Counted from the first letter of the stretch, positions 23,661-37,478 are shown. The stretch is DNA of 64,000 bases from Struthidea cinerea (GCA_013397865.1 VZTI01001288.1:69159-133158), one strand, 5' to 3'. Numbers and translations: made by a program. Notes: generated from the sequence alone by a model not told the origin.

Positions 23661-26600
23661 GATTCCAGTGTGTCAGCCCAAGGAAGGGCAGAACTTAAGA
23701 TGTTCTGTCTGAAAGAGGGAGACAAATGAACATCCCAAGAGTGCTTATAAACATCCCAGAAAACAGGATATGGAGCAGACTGTTTAGGAGTAAACATGGG
23801 TGAATCAGTGAGACTACCCATCACCAGCCAAATGAGCCTGAACTTTGAAGTTAAATGGTCTGAATTCCAGAGAGTCCAAACATTTTACACACTGAAGTGA
23901 AATGCCAAGTTCAAGGCGTATAGGAGGTGTAGTGTTGGATTAAGTGCTCTCCATACAGTGATGACCTCTTGCTGCTGGGTCATCCAAGGACATTTTCCAC
24001 GCTAAATTCAGCTTCTGACGGTGCACATCATTAATAGTCATCAAAGTAGTTGGAAGAGTTTGATCCTGCGAGGGCCTCTCCAAAGCTTAAAGGAGGAGAA
24101 TAAAGAGGTCTTTTAACAGGGGGTGGAATTCAAATGTTTGTTAAGACTGAGTGGTAAATTCATCACTCTCACCTGCAAAACTGTGGGCTGACAAATTGGG
24201 CTGAGCCCAGTTGTGGGCTGAGCCCACCAGCCGACAAAGGCAGTGTGGTCTGAAAGACTTTAATGTAAAATACAAATATTGAGGTGCAACAGAGGGCAAA
24301 ATTTTCTGGTGTTGTCAGCTGAAGAGAGAATATTTTATGCAACAACACTGAATTCAAGTTGCAGTTATGAAGTATATACTGTTCTTGTAGGGCCACACTG
24401 GGGTTTTAATAAAGCAAATGGCAAAGCTCCCACTGATAGGGTTTGGCCCTTCAGCTCTGGAAGTTGTTTTGTATCATATGTAGAAAGAAGAAGGCTTCCA
24501 ACCTATCAAGCCTTGATGCAAAAAACTTTTCCTATTCATGTCAAAAGAATGATTGGTGCTCTGTAAGCAGCATGCAAAAATTTCCAAAAGGCTGGATTAT
24601 TGAATAGAACCTTGGAGTTTTAGTGGGAGGTCACACTGAAAAGTGACTTTCCAAACTGACTCCCCGTGCTTCTGCACTATCCAAATATATGGAAAAACGT
24701 GGAGCAGGCTTTCCAAAGGCATTGAGCACCCCACCCCCATTTTGAGGGCTGTGTTAACTCGAAATCAGTAGAGAGCCAGGTGTCTAATCTAGGCAGTCCC
24801 TGGTGTTTCATAGCTGCCATAAGGAGCAGTGTTAGTTAGGACACAGTGAAAGATCTCAGAGAGGTTCTGTTGGCTTCAAAAGGAGCAGGACTCAGCTCAG
24901 CTTCTGATCTAAAGGGTTTGACACAGCAGTAAGCATCTGTCAGCTGCCCGGTAATAACTCGCTGTTGGTGTATTCTGACCCTGTGAGAGCCCACAATGAA
25001 TGGGAAACAACTAGATTTGGTGTTTTACTCTGTAACTCGTGAGAAGGCTACCCCATATTTGAAAAAAAGCCTCCCCAGGGACCTGAGTGTGCACGGGGAC
25101 TGAGGGAAGCTGCTGTGTGGTAGTTTGGTACATTGCAATAGCTCACGATTTCTGAGTCAGAGTTCTGTGACACAGCAATTTCCATCTCCTCTAACTTCTC
25201 TCGATTCTTCTGTTCCTTCCTTTCAATTAATTTTTCCCTTAGAGAAAGGAGGGGAGACTTCTGTCACAGGCCAGTACCGAAATTGTGGGTTTGATGTCCA
25301 TGTAAGATTTCTTCTTCCTGTTTTCCTGACTGATGAAGGTGAGCTGTATCCCATTTTCCTAAGGGAACAAGACCCATCATGGTGCTTTGCTGCACATTCT
25401 CCCAGCTTGGAATAACACAACCTGCAATCTGCAGCTTTGGTTGATGTCCATAAAGGGTAGGATGGATGCTCAATCGACCACTGAAGGCTCCTGTCCTTCA
25501 AGGACGGTCATAGCTGGAAGACTTCTTTATGATCAGCCAAACTAATCCAGGTTCTGAAACTGTCACATTTGGTTTAAAGTTTATAATTAGTAGATTGTGA
25601 AGAGAGACAAATTCCCACCACGCCGGGAAAAATCAGAGAAAAATAATTTTTTTGGTTCAATTTTTTTTTTTTTTTTGGTGGGAAAATGAACTCCTACAAC
25701 CTTCTAGAGAGGAGAAACCTGTGGCTCTTTGCTTTATAGCAAGACAGAGGTGACACCTTCTAGAAAGCTGTGCAGGCCTTGCTTGGGACAGCCTCAGCTT
25801 CCTGACAGAACTCTGTCAGAGCACAAGAGTGGTTCCAATATCCCAAACGTTTAAAAATACAGATAGGAATACACTTTGAAGGAGCATGACGTAAATCTGA
25901 GGGTTTTATACCTCAGGTTATATCTAAAAGGACTTTTTTCTTAAAAGGCAGTGTCTGATGAAAGACTTGCAGTCTCTCTTTGGTTCATATGCTGGGAAAA
26001 GATATCCTGGCCACGCTGCAGGCAGCCAGATAGTTCACAAAAAGATTCAGTAACTTAACATGATCTTACTTGTATAGAACTTGCTGTTCTTTGACCCAAC
26101 TAACTCAATCCAGGAGGGCTTTAAAAGGAGAGAAATAAGGTGTTTCTAATTAAAAATTTGAAAAAAAATAGAAGTTTTCAGGAAGAAAACAAAATAAACA
26201 ACAGGAGAACATCGATTGAAGAATTATTTAATTTAAAAGGTTGCCTAATTCTCCCCATGTTTTGACATGAAAGGTGGATCTGTGGCCAGCTTGTAAAGTG
26301 CAATCCCTTGGCTACTGGCCCACACACATGGGTAGCAAGTCGACTTCTGCCCTACCTCCTCAGCACTCTCTGATGTGCTGCAGCGTGGCAGGAGGAGACA
26401 GATGGACGTGAGCAGGAGCACCGCAGAACTGGCAGAGTCAGCAGTTGATTGGATGCCATTTTTACAGCTGTTGGATGTTTGTGCTTGGGAAAGGAAAGCT
26501 ACTTCGTGAGTTTAAGACAAGGATAATTCCAGTCCTTCCAGTGCCTCAAGAGGGGAGTGATCGGGAGGGAGCCACAAAGTCTTTGAGATTTTGCAACTTG

Positions 26601-29600
26601 TGTGCACAGTCCTTAAGGTGACAGATTGGGAGAAAGGCTCTTTTTGTAGTTAAATCATCGGAGGGGAAAGCATGTCGGATATTTTAAAAATAGGTTTAGT
26701 TCAGGGAAAAGCTTATTTGATCTCGAGTTTCACTGCAATTTTGATCATTCTCTCTGGCATCTGGTGCCCATTTATAAGGTACAAAATAAGGAATCAGTTA
26801 AAAGCATGCACAAGCAAATGTGAAATTTGTGCTAGAACAAGGCACTTGGGGATTTTAATACAATAATTGACCCCTTCCTTGTTTGTCTGTCTAATGTTCA
26901 CTTTGTTCTCTCTAGATCTCACAAGATATTGAATTTACTGGCTAGAGAAGGGCTGCAGACTAGAGAAAACAGAAAAATTTGCTGAGAAAGCAAAATAAGA
27001 GGTTCGTGGAAAAATCTTGTTTTCTCTGGGCAAATAGTACTTATTCTCTTTGTGATCAACACCAGATACTCTCCAGCAATGGTTTCTTGTTTTTCACTCC
27101 ACCCTGAACGAGTTCTTATAACCAGAACTATTGTTTCAGTGGCTTTACAGATTTGGTAAAAAAATCCAGAGAGCCACACAATCCATTTCAGGCAACATTT
27201 CAGATCAGGACTGAAAACCTGCCACCTCACAGCTTCCCAGCTACCAAAGAGATTTACAGACAGCAGGGACAGACCTAAGCTCTCTTCCTCTTACTCTGCA
27301 CGTTTGTCATGCTGCAGGCTTTTTATATTTTGCAGGTAGATCTTAAATTTGTAATGGAAAAGGAAGCTGGTGAATATTTTGTGCCTGGCAGGCTGGGAGG
27401 GAGAAACGACTCCTGGGTGAATTGTTGTGCTCCATACGAAGCAAATGATCCGTGCTACAAAAGCTCCTGTGCTTCTCTGTGACATGGGCACTGTGAAACC
27501 TTCATGCTGCCACTACAGCTGGAAGTGCTCGTTCTTTGGCCCAGAAGATGCAACTTTTTGAGGTACCTAAGAATTTAGAGTGCTGGCCCCATATCTCAGT
27601 GCTAGGGTAGAGCTGGGGGTGGACTTCACTGAGCTGCTCTGAAAGCAGAAAGAGGGACAAAAGCCCCAGTTTCAGCGGTGCCATTTCAGTGGTGTCTTCC
27701 TGTCTCCATCCTTTGCTTGTGTCTCGTTGGACCAGACTCTTCCAGCTAGATCTGCCTTTACTAGGCAAGACTGCTTCAGTCGAGGAATGCAATGATTTTA
27801 GTATTTCATATTCTAGCTCTAGGACTAATGTTCAGGTGTCTGGCCTCTGATTCAGCTCCTTGCTTCTCAGGTGCCAAGTAGCTATCTGGATCCTGTGACC
27901 AGGCTTTCCTCAGGCTGGCAGAACAAGTTGCCCTCATGACCTCATTCCTATCCATAGCCATGTAGCCCCTTTGTTTCTCAGCCTGTTGGTTTTACGTGTT
28001 CCCAGGAGCAAGTGTCGGGCAGAGGAAGGATTGCACAGCCAGGCCCTCATGCAGGTCATCCCTTTGTCTGGCCGGGGTATCCCCAGTTCTGAGGTCTGAT
28101 AATTAAGTGTTTCATTAAGCCTGACACTATGGTGGAGCCTGGAAAAATGTGTGATGTGTGTTAGAGCACTTTCACACGCTGGAGCACAGGGCTCTGCTAG
28201 AAACTACCGCTGGGGAAGAGCTGAGTCTGCTGTGCTGGATAAAACCTTTTCTGAGAGGATCCAGTGGGTCCTGAGTGAGGAGAAGGTGCAGCTGATGGCA
28301 GCCTGCCCCAGCACAGGCTGCTCCACCTGCGGCCTCTTCCCCAAAGACGTCCCGGGTGGAAGTGGAATGGGCTGAAAAAAGAACAGAACTGTCCTTCGGG
28401 GAGCAGAAGGGGACAAAAGAGGACGCTGAGGAGGGCCAGAAAGTCCCAGGGAGCTGGAAGACTGTCAGAAGGGAAAGACATGACTGGAAGGGTCCCAAAG
28501 AGTTTAAGTGTGGGAGGAGATTTTCTCTGCAAGCTTAGATGAACTGAAAGGCGTTTGAGCATGGCTGGTTCCCTGTCAGCTCCTTATCACTGTACCCAGG
28601 CATCTCTCCAGAACCTATCAGCAAAAAGAGGTTTCTCCATGAGCCATTCGCACTGGGTAGCTCTGCTGCAGACACCATCTCTGCAAGACACTCTTTGGTC
28701 CTGTGCAGCTATGCTGTTCTACATCACATCTCCCCTCAACATCTCTTTTGCCCTGAGTGAGACACTGCTCATCATGATCGAAACAGTCTCATTCTAGAAA
28801 GGACAAAATGAGCATTAAATGGTAAACACTTCCAGTAAAAGGAGTTAAATCTTAGAAAGGGACTCGGGTTGTGCTGGAGTCAGTCACATCAGAACTGAAT
28901 TTTCCCAAGTCCCAGCTGGGTTTATGAGTTGTACCTGTAGGAGAAAGAAAAGCCTTGTATGATGCCGGGAACTCCCTGTCCTGGTGCCTGTGTGTGGACA
29001 GGTGATCGGTATAATCACAGTTAGATAAAGGAAGCAAACGCTGTGCAGCTTTTCTTTTGCACCAGTGGGAATAACTTCTGGTCTCTGCTTTTCTATTCAG
29101 CTTGATGTTTATTGCTCACAAACAATGGAAATAGCTCACATTTAAAGTGCTTGCTCATCTTAAAACCAAGACCCAATCAAAAACGAACTCTTTGAAAGAA
29201 GTTTTCAGCAATAATTTATTTCACTATAATATGAACAAGCTTGAACCGAAACTTTTATGACCTATGACTTGTCAGATTTTTCTTCACAGACCTTACCCTT
29301 TAGCACATTTTTCATGATAATACAAACCAATCTGTTTATTATTTTCAATTTAAAAAAGTAAAAAAGTATCACATCCTCATGAAAATTGCTTCATTGTTGG
29401 GCTGTTTGAGTGGTCAGTGTAATATATCATTGTTTGATCTGGCAGAACCATCTATTTATAAGCTAGTATGTGTCAAACTATTTTTTTGGCAAAACTGGGA
29501 AGACACCTGGTTTAGTTTAGATTCCTCGCTATGTAATTCCAAACATCGTTCAGTCCTCTTGGATGGAAAACGCAGGCTGGGATCCAGACTTAAGAGTGCT

Positions 29601-32600
29601 GCTGTCATTCACAAGATGCTCAAGGGCCTCTGCTCTCAAGGTTCATGAGATCATAAATTCTTTTTTAATTTTTCTTTTTTTTCATAGTTCAAGTCTAGGC
29701 ATGAACCCAGTGCAGGGCACATATGAGATGTTTCAGAGTTGCCTGGATTGACCAACAGAGGCAGCAGCAAGGCAGCCACTGGAAGTTTGCTGATGAGATC
29801 AGGGGGAGCCAGTCACCTTTGCAGAGCTGTCATAAAGCTTGGGAAGGCAAGGCAATCCTGGGCCAATCTTGGGAGCAGAAATGAGAAACGCAGTATTTCT
29901 GGAGCTAAGTGCGTTTAATGGGAACTGGTGATTGATTTGCTGTTGAAAGGCACTGTTCAAGAGCAGTGCAATAATGCCTTTACAGAGGTGTCTTTGTAGT
30001 TTGTTCGTTCCCTCTTGTTGTATGTGACGTTATAGATGACATTTTATATATGACATTTTATGTATGACATACTGTAGAAGTACTGTATTTTAATGCAGTT
30101 CCCCTTCTGAGTCAGCTAGATCGTGTTATTAGAAAAGATGCAGGCTGTGCCTGTCACTGTTCCGTGGTTGTAAAGCTCAAGAGCTTGTATGGACGGATTC
30201 ATATTGATTTCAGCTGTAATTGGTTGCAGATCTCATAAAGGGCGCTGGGATCGTCGCTGTCAAGTGATTGGTGTGATGAGAGTTGTAGTGTGCAAGACGC
30301 CGTGTGTGTTCAGCTCTTACATGAATGTAGTAGTAAAGATGAGGGAGAAGGCAAGGTGGGAGCCAGAGAAAGAGAGGAGGAGGAGGAGAGAGGAAAAAGG
30401 GAGGCATGGATCCTGATCATATGCTGTGTTCCTTGTCAAACCCATTAACCTGGTCCTTTTTGTCCAGTAACATCAGAGCATTGAACCAGCATCATGATCA
30501 GCCTTTAGCAGGCTTTGTTTATCCTCTGTGGTGGATCTTCTGTCTTCTACCCGAGAAGGAGCCCTTTGCAAGGAGCTGACCAGTTGTCTAAATAGGCTCC
30601 AGCCCCTCTTGATTATTTTCTCTTCATCCTCCTGGTGAGGGAGATAGGTGGTCTCGAAAACAGAGGCCAAGTGAAACGGTTCATGCCCAGAGCAGCTAAG
30701 CAAAACTCCTTTGAAGCCAACTTATTTTTCATAATTTATCTTGTAATGTAAGCCAATGCAGTAGTTTAAGGCAAATTTATTTTAAGCCTTAAAGGGCAAA
30801 GGACTTGTATATTTAACCACAGGCTAAGTCTGACTTAAGTACACTGAAGTCAGCAATGACTGTTACTTCAGTGGCCTCCCATCTCCTGTTAGGCAAAGTC
30901 TTTCTGTTCCTGCAGCCCGTCTTTAGACACGCCTCAGTAATGCAGCCTTGACAGTGCTCTGGAAAGAAGAAATGGAGCTTGGTTGCGAGCGGATGAGTGG
31001 TTATTTGTGACAGCTGAACACTCACCAGTGTAGTGAGTACCACTGTGCTGCCATTTCCAACGTGTGTTGGGCACTGAGTTATGAGCTGCGTGAAGAGTTG
31101 GTCACTCAACCCCAGCACTGACCTCAGCCAGCTTGCTGAGGGCTCTGAAAGGCTGCCAGGAGGAATGGCAAAGAGGAAAGGATGTCTGAAGTATTTCCCT
31201 TCTTGTTACTCAAGGTTCCTGCGGGCTGGATTTCACCAGCTTGCTGAGGTTGTGCTCCACAGCCCAAAGTGTCCTGGAGTGCCGTGGTGCTGCATTGCTC
31301 CTTTGGCCAGGCCTGCTCCTAAAGGCAGCCAGGGGTCACAGCGCTGTCAGCCTCCTGCAGCAGACCACAAGGACAAAACCTGACGAAGCAGGAGAAGTAC
31401 ACTTTAAACCTTCTTTTGCCCAGGGTTAAACCTTATTTAATCCTCCTTTACCTCTTCTGATCCACCTCTTCCAATTTCATACTGGAAGACAACTTAGGAT
31501 GAGGGAAGGGGATTCTTCAGCTCTCCTGTTGAAGATGCCAGGGTCAGAAGGAGCATTACTCTTGTCACAGAAGACATTCCCTTGTTTTCCAATGGTCTTA
31601 AAACTCTATGCACACTTTACTTTGTGTGTCTTTAATGCAAAATTCAGAAACTGTTGAGTTACATGGAGTTTGTGTCCTGTCTTCTTGGGCTCTGATATCT
31701 GTAACACATCCAGCTCGAACTGTAAGTAGCTAGGCGGTTTGCTGGATCTGGCCCTAAATATTTCTTCTGCTCAAAATATGAAGTGCCACCTTGCTATTGA
31801 TGGAGCATCTCCTCTGATAGGGCCATTCGTTTTCTTAGTTGTGTAATACCAGTTCCACGCTATTTAAATGGAGTTACATGGATAGGCATGACAAATATAC
31901 CCATTTAAAACCAGTCAGTAACTGTGCCAGCCCAGCCTCTGATGGTTTATGGATCTGAAAACGTAGCTAAGAACCTACAGAAGGTAAAAGAAAATATTAT
32001 TATCAAGAGCCAGTAAAGGGGCTACATTTTGTGCTTTTGTGTTAGAGATTCTTTCCTGTAGCTCTTGCAGAAGCAGTAGGACAGACTATCCCCACTAAAT
32101 CATTCCTTTGGGCATGTATTGGGTTTGAGTTGTTATCCAGTGAGAGAGAGCAGGATGTTGTGGATTGGAACCATTTCATACTGACTCTGTGTGCAGTGAG
32201 AATTCAGTCCTGACACAGGGAGACACTTTGATTTTTCTTTTTCCTGTGCTGGTAGATCACTGTAGAAGTAGCACTTAGCAGCTACTTGCAAAAAAAAAAA
32301 TTATGAAAAATTGCGAACTTCCTTCATGGCTTTTAAATGTAATATTTAATTTTTAAAAAGTTCTGTGTCCACAGCCTGGGACTATTGCAGACTTCCATAA
32401 ATTAACATTCCTTAATAAATGTGCCTTGAGTTGTTTCTTAGACTGTTGTCATTCTGTCCTTGGTGGACGTGGATGTTCTTCCATTTCCCACGAGGAATGG
32501 CATTTTTTTTCTTATTTTGCCAATTTTTAGGATCCCAAGAACTTTTATTATCTGAACCTTGGAATTTTGAGACACTCTGTCACCTTTACCACTGCAGAGC

Positions 32601-34101
32601 TTTGTTGAAAACTTCGTATTGCTCAGAAAAACTGTGCTGGCACCTACCCAACAGTTGGAGAGAAGAGATTCACAGTAACAGGGATATTAACTGAGGAGTT
32701 TGCAGCAGTTTTAAGAGTCTTTTTACCCTGCAGTGAATTACACATCTCTGTTCTGCTCCCTTAATACTTCTGACTTCTCTGCTTCCTGTTGTACCTATCC
32801 ATTACAACTAATGAGCCCTCTTATATTTATCCTTAATTTCATAAGGGTGAAGAGGATGCAGGCTGTGGGAACAGCTAAAGTATTTCGCCTTCCACATGCA
32901 ATATGGAATCCCAATACAGGATCCTTCCTGCTCCTGAATATCTGTTTGCTGAGCCCTGACAATGAACACCATTTCCAGCTCTGTACATATCCTAGCAAAA
33001 AGTATGGCCTGTTCCAGTGGTGAAGGCATAAATTTGTTTTATGAGTGTGTTACACAAAACACCACAAGCTAGTAGATTCTGATTTTTATTTGGTGGTAAT
33101 CTTGATCAATAGCAGCTAAACCGTTTACAGAAGAAAAATAAATGGAAAGAAAATTTCACATTTATATTCCAGCTGTGCAAAGGGATCTTGGGTTTTCCCC
33201 CATTCTCTCCTCCCAGAGCTTGTCAGCAGTAGGAATTCATAGTAATAAAAGCCAGACTTATTTCCAATGCAGGTGTTTCTGGAGTGATTGTAATCTTTTT
33301 GATTAACTGCATCTGCAAGAGATCTCATCATTACAAGCAAAGCAGAAGTTATGAAGGAAGGTGCCCCTAAAGTAGCGAGCTGGCAATTAAAATAATATGA
33401 TACCCTTTGGCACATGGGATTGGATGGGAATTTTGGAAATACATGAAGGTAGGTCTGAAGATGTCATTATGCCACCAAAATCTTTGAAGCCTGCAGCAAC
33501 ATAATGGATTGGCAAGGGAAAAGGAGCCCAATGTGTTTAGGTAGTGCTGAAATCCAGCTTTTGGAGATTAAGCTGCATTACTAAGATCAGGGGCCCTTAT
33601 CAAACTCAGTCCCAGCAGATTGCCCTAAGTCATCAGAGAAATGGCTGCAGAAAAGTGCTGATTTTGTCAAAATAGCATTTCACTGTTTGTGAAAGTTCCA
33701 GGATGACAGCCTTGAAGGCTGGGGTCTGGTTTCCTCATGCCAAGCAGCAACATAAGGTTTGGGAACATTACAAACTGAGTGGCCTCACTCTGTATTTGGA
33801 ACAACAAGATTTAATTGAAAAGGAAATTGATTAACAGTTGCTAATCAAGGCCACATTTTCTTGCAGCCTCTCAGGTGGGGCACGTGAAGTATTTAAGAAT
33901 GGTTGTCATTCCAAGCTGAAGTTTTAGAGGGAGCAGGGTAAGTTTGCACATGTAAAATGCAATGAAAACCTGCCTAGAGGTTTTCACAGTCTTTACAGCC
34001 ACAGCCTGAGTAGAGTTGTCACAAAAGGGTGAGACTGGGAAGGTGAAGTAGACCTGATGACAACATTGTCCCTTCCTGCTCACCCTCACTGCTGCTGGCA
34101 G
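23661..34101. other. non-coding DNA, no gene seen
   Basis: Long featureless interval. It contains poly(T) near 25,658-25,676, a period-14 tandem repeat at 30,022-30,072, two copies of a GGGCTGAGCCC word at 24,198-24,225, a purine-rich GGA/GAA stretch near 30,360-30,400, and one splice-bounded open segment (25,243-25,338, listed separately). No frame exceeds about 120 codons. Confidence 0.55.
25243..25338 (+). CDS. splice-bounded open segment, candidate internal exon, unrecognised
   Basis: A long pyrimidine tract ending TTTTTCCCTTAG precedes the segment, and a consensus donor (GATGAAG|GTGAGC) follows it. The 96 bases between are open in the frame reading EKGGETSVTGQYRNC... through FLTDEG. Length is a multiple of three and both ends are phase 1, so inclusion or skipping would keep frame. 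I recognise no domain, and there is no neighbouring exon I can pair with it. Splice-like pairs around short open segments are expected several times in 64 kb, so this is only a lead. A non-coding exon is equally possible. Confidence 0.18.
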
Positions 34102-34218
34102 ATCTTTCTCCAGATCTTTCTTGGTTGCCTGGAGCTGAGATTTCTTTGCCCTGACGCTTGTCACTACACTGAGCCCTCCATCCATAACAAGATATCATCC
34201 CTAAAGAAAACTTTCGAG
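34102..34218 (+). CDS. splice-bounded open segment, candidate internal exon, unrecognised
   Basis: A C/T-rich tract ending CTGCTGGCAG precedes 117 bases that are open in one frame, reading IFLQIFLGCLELRFLCPDAC and onward to SLKKTFE. A strong donor (TCGAG|GTAAGA) follows. Both ends are phase 0. The hydrophobic start and Cys content match nothing I know. It lies on the same strand as the segment at 25,243 and the candidate first exon at 221, but their phases do not join directly, which argues against one transcript containing only these. Confidence 0.15.
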
Positions 34219-36839
34219 GTAAGAAGTCACTTCCCATACAACCAGATGCAAGAATGGGTGAATTATCCAGGGGGTGTGTCAGGGCTTGAACCTCTGAGTG
34301 CCAGTCCAACCCCCTGTTTTTGAGATAATCCGTCCTGCTTTGTGGTGTAAAACCAGCTGATATCTAGACGTGTGGCACAAAGAATTAGACTGTCCTTTCT
34401 CAGCCAGAGGCATGGCAGTCCTTTGGCTTTGCCATCGTTACTTGCAGAGAGACAAATGAAAGGATTCAGTGTCATGCAGCCACGACCCAAAGTCAAAAGG
34501 CTGTCTAAGTTGTTACTGGAGGACATCCAGTCGTAGGAAGAAAAATTCTTGCCAAATCAGCTAGAGAAAGTTGACCGAAGTATGTTTGAACAGACAGATT
34601 GTTCAGCCATCTATGCAGCTGGCTCAGTAGAGGAAACAGTCATTCCTGGGTAATTGGAAGCAACTCTGTGTGTATATGTATAAAAAATAATAATATATAT
34701 TATTTCTTTCAATCTTTCAAGCTGTCACCGTTTCTCCCAGTGAGGAGGCTGAATTCCAAGGGTAGTAGGGGGAAGAACCCAAACCTAGAAATTCAGCGTT
34801 GGTACCTCCCCCCCCACCAATAATCCCCTATTTTTTTCACAGAGTACGTGGCTCTGGATAGTGCTGACGTTTGACACACTCCACCCAGCTGTCCCTGTTC
34901 TGTCCTGCCTTAAAAAGCCAGACCAGATTTCCTTTGCCTCATCATATATCATCGAGCAGGGAAGGCCTTTTGGTTTAGTGAACCTGGTTGCTAAATCCAG
35001 GATGGGATTTCATCAGCAGCTGAGTATCGGTGCAGAACCACGGCGTGTACTTGCTAGCAAAACATTTCACATTCCCCACTCTGCATTAATTTGCATTTTG
35101 GGGCTTGGCAGCAGCACCAGATTTTGTATTTTTTTTGGGATAGCACGAGAAGAAATTCTGTTCCTTTTGAAGCATTTACCCTTCCCTGCCAACCTCCTCT
35201 GCTGGGCACATGGCAGGACACTGCTGCTCTGGCCCTGGCTTTTCTAGTGGGGACTGAAGGGTTAAACTGAGCCCCAAGCACTTGTTCTTCCAACATACCC
35301 TGCACTCCTCACTCTCCAGGATTTATGGTCATCTAGTCACTTGTTTAAAAGATTATTGGAAAAATATGTAAATGAAAGTTAGTAAGTGTAGCAGAGCGGT
35401 GTAAAAGCAGACTTATTAGCAACAGGATGCAAGGCTCTGCACATGCTACGTTTCTGTTGCTGGAAACATCATCAAAGAGCTTTCCAAGATTGCACGGCCC
35501 AGATGGATTTTACATCTTTATGCACCAGTCCTGAGCCAAAGCTGAATTCACAGGTGAAGCTGACACCACAGCACATGGGGAGGTGTCTGGGTTGTGTGTC
35601 TGTGCCTCACCCTGACTGCAGTTCTGGCTCCTGGGAGAAGTGGGGGGTCTCCTCAGAAAAGTGGTTTTGGGTAGAGCTTTGCTACTAACAATAATAATTT
35701 AAAAAATCAGTGCAAAGGACAGCTTTGCTTCTGCATTGGGAATTTAATGAGGCTTTGGCCTTAAGGCTGAGCATACACATCACAACTATTCTTTTTCCAG
35801 GCCCACTGGAACTTTTCCTCCTCTAGAAGTTAAACATCTTCTGCCAGCAGCCCACAGGGCAGTGCATTAACCGTGCTCCTTTCTTCCTTTTCTGGCAAAG
35901 ATGCTGTAGACTTAAATAGCAAAACACCAGTGCCACAAACCCCGTCTGCTTTCAGCACCCACAGAAATCCTGGCAAGGGTTTCTCTGGCAGCTGGTGGCA
36001 GTGGCCACCTGTCTGGGCAGCAGGACATGGAACAGAAAGAGCAGAAACCTGTTTCCCCAGGGTATCTGCTGTCCCTATTGCAGGCTCTTCTCTCCCGAGG
36101 GAGCAATCCTCCACAGTGCAACTGAGGGAGAGATCTCCCAGACGCAATATTCCACACTGAGAATCAAAGACAGGTCTGTGGGTATGCTCAGGTTTTTGGG
36201 GAAAGGTCCAGATGGCAAAATTTGGGAATTATTATTATTTCAGTGTCAAGCAGTTAGGTGTACTTGAACTACACTCTGCAGAACCCCTCTTGGATTCCAA
36301 AACAGAGGCCGTCAGCATGCCAGGCTGGATTCTGTAGCCAGAGGCCCCACTAAATTCCCTGTCTGTACTGGTATTTGCTCTCCAATCACCCAAACACCAC
36401 TGATCCCTTTCGCATCGGGAGCAGAGTGTTTGGGCTGCTGCAGAATTCAGCTCTGCCCTGCTCTGTCTGCTGGGAAGGGGCCCCAGCCCTCCAGCAGGCC
36501 CCGTGCCCAGATCCACCAGCGCTCCAGGGATCCCGCCGCTCACATTCATCCTCTTGATCAGGAACCAGATGGGCGTGTTCAAGACACCTTAAATCCGGTC
36601 TTTGGAAACCTCAAACTCCGAGAGCCCTTACAAAAATAAGCCCTCAAACAATAACAACAAAACCAGCATGTGACTAAAAGCTGGAGTGAGGCACTGCCAG
36701 GATTTCTCTTGGCAACCCGTCACTCTAAGAATCTGCTTCTTGCCACACTTGTGCAAGGCACATTATTGAACATTTCCTGACTGTTTGCCCAGGATGCTGT
36801 AAATGCTGTCCAAATAGCAGGGTCTCGCCTGCTGCTTTG

Positions 36840-37160
36840 ATACATCTGGCTAAATTGCATTAAGCGGCACGCCAGAGGCTGATGGAGTCCCCACAGGACG
36901 TGCTCCATCTGTCAGGCTCTCCAAAGAGCCCGGGTGATGAATGATAGTGCTAACATTAAACAGCCTGCCTGTGATGTTTTTCAAGTGTCCCTCCCCAGCA
37001 GCTCGCCTGCTGCCCTGTCTTCCAGGAGATAACCCAGCACAACAGAACATTACCTCATTAAACAAGCTAGCTCTAATTAAAAACAGACAGGGCATCACCT
37101 CCCCTGTACTAGCCTGAAGGGTCCACTCTGCCATTTAAATTCCTCTCTGGAAGATTAATA
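36840..37160. promoter_or_regulatory. candidate conserved non-coding element
   Basis: About 320 bases of unusually balanced, repeat-free sequence with TTGCATTAAGCGGC, GGGTGATGAATGATAG, CTCATTAAACAAG, CTAGCTCTAATTAAAAAC and GAAGATTAATATCCG. Homeodomain cores and a TAATTA (37,074-37,079) are spread along it. The minus strand is open for 94 codons across part of it (36,850-37,134), but without motif. Of the candidate elements this looks most like a vertebrate developmental enhancer to me. Confidence 0.3.
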
Positions 37161-37305
37161 TCCGTACACGTTGCGAAGAGTGACGTTCTTAGAATCAGCC
37201 AGTTCAGAGCAAATATTAGACGTGATGAAAGCGAGCATCAACAACAAGAACTGCAATCACGGGGGCTTCAGATGTTCATGCCATAGTCTGAGAGGGTTGT
37301 GTGGA

Positions 37306-37329
37306 TGTGTGTGTGTGTGTGTGTGTGTG
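37306..37329. repeat. (GT)n microsatellite
   Basis: About twelve GT units, perfect. Confidence 0.92.
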
Positions 37330-37448
37330 AGGCATCTCTCCATCCCCAGCTTACAAGAAATGGAGAGATGTGATTTTGTGCAAATCCCATATTAATACCA
37401 CCCAGACATATCATTTAGGCCCAGGTTTTCTATCACTACACTCTACCC

Positions 37449-37478
37449 CTCTCTCTCTATATATCTATATCTATATCT
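37449..37478. repeat. (CT)n/(TATATC)n compound microsatellite
   Basis: A short CT run changes into CTATATATCTATATCTATAT. It is followed at once by an acceptor-like TTTTCACAG, but no convincing exon follows. Confidence 0.85.

Noticed and set aside
34270..34320. CR1-like CCAGTCCAACCCCCTG phrase
   Set aside because: Too short and isolated. The expected neighbouring CR1 phrases are absent.
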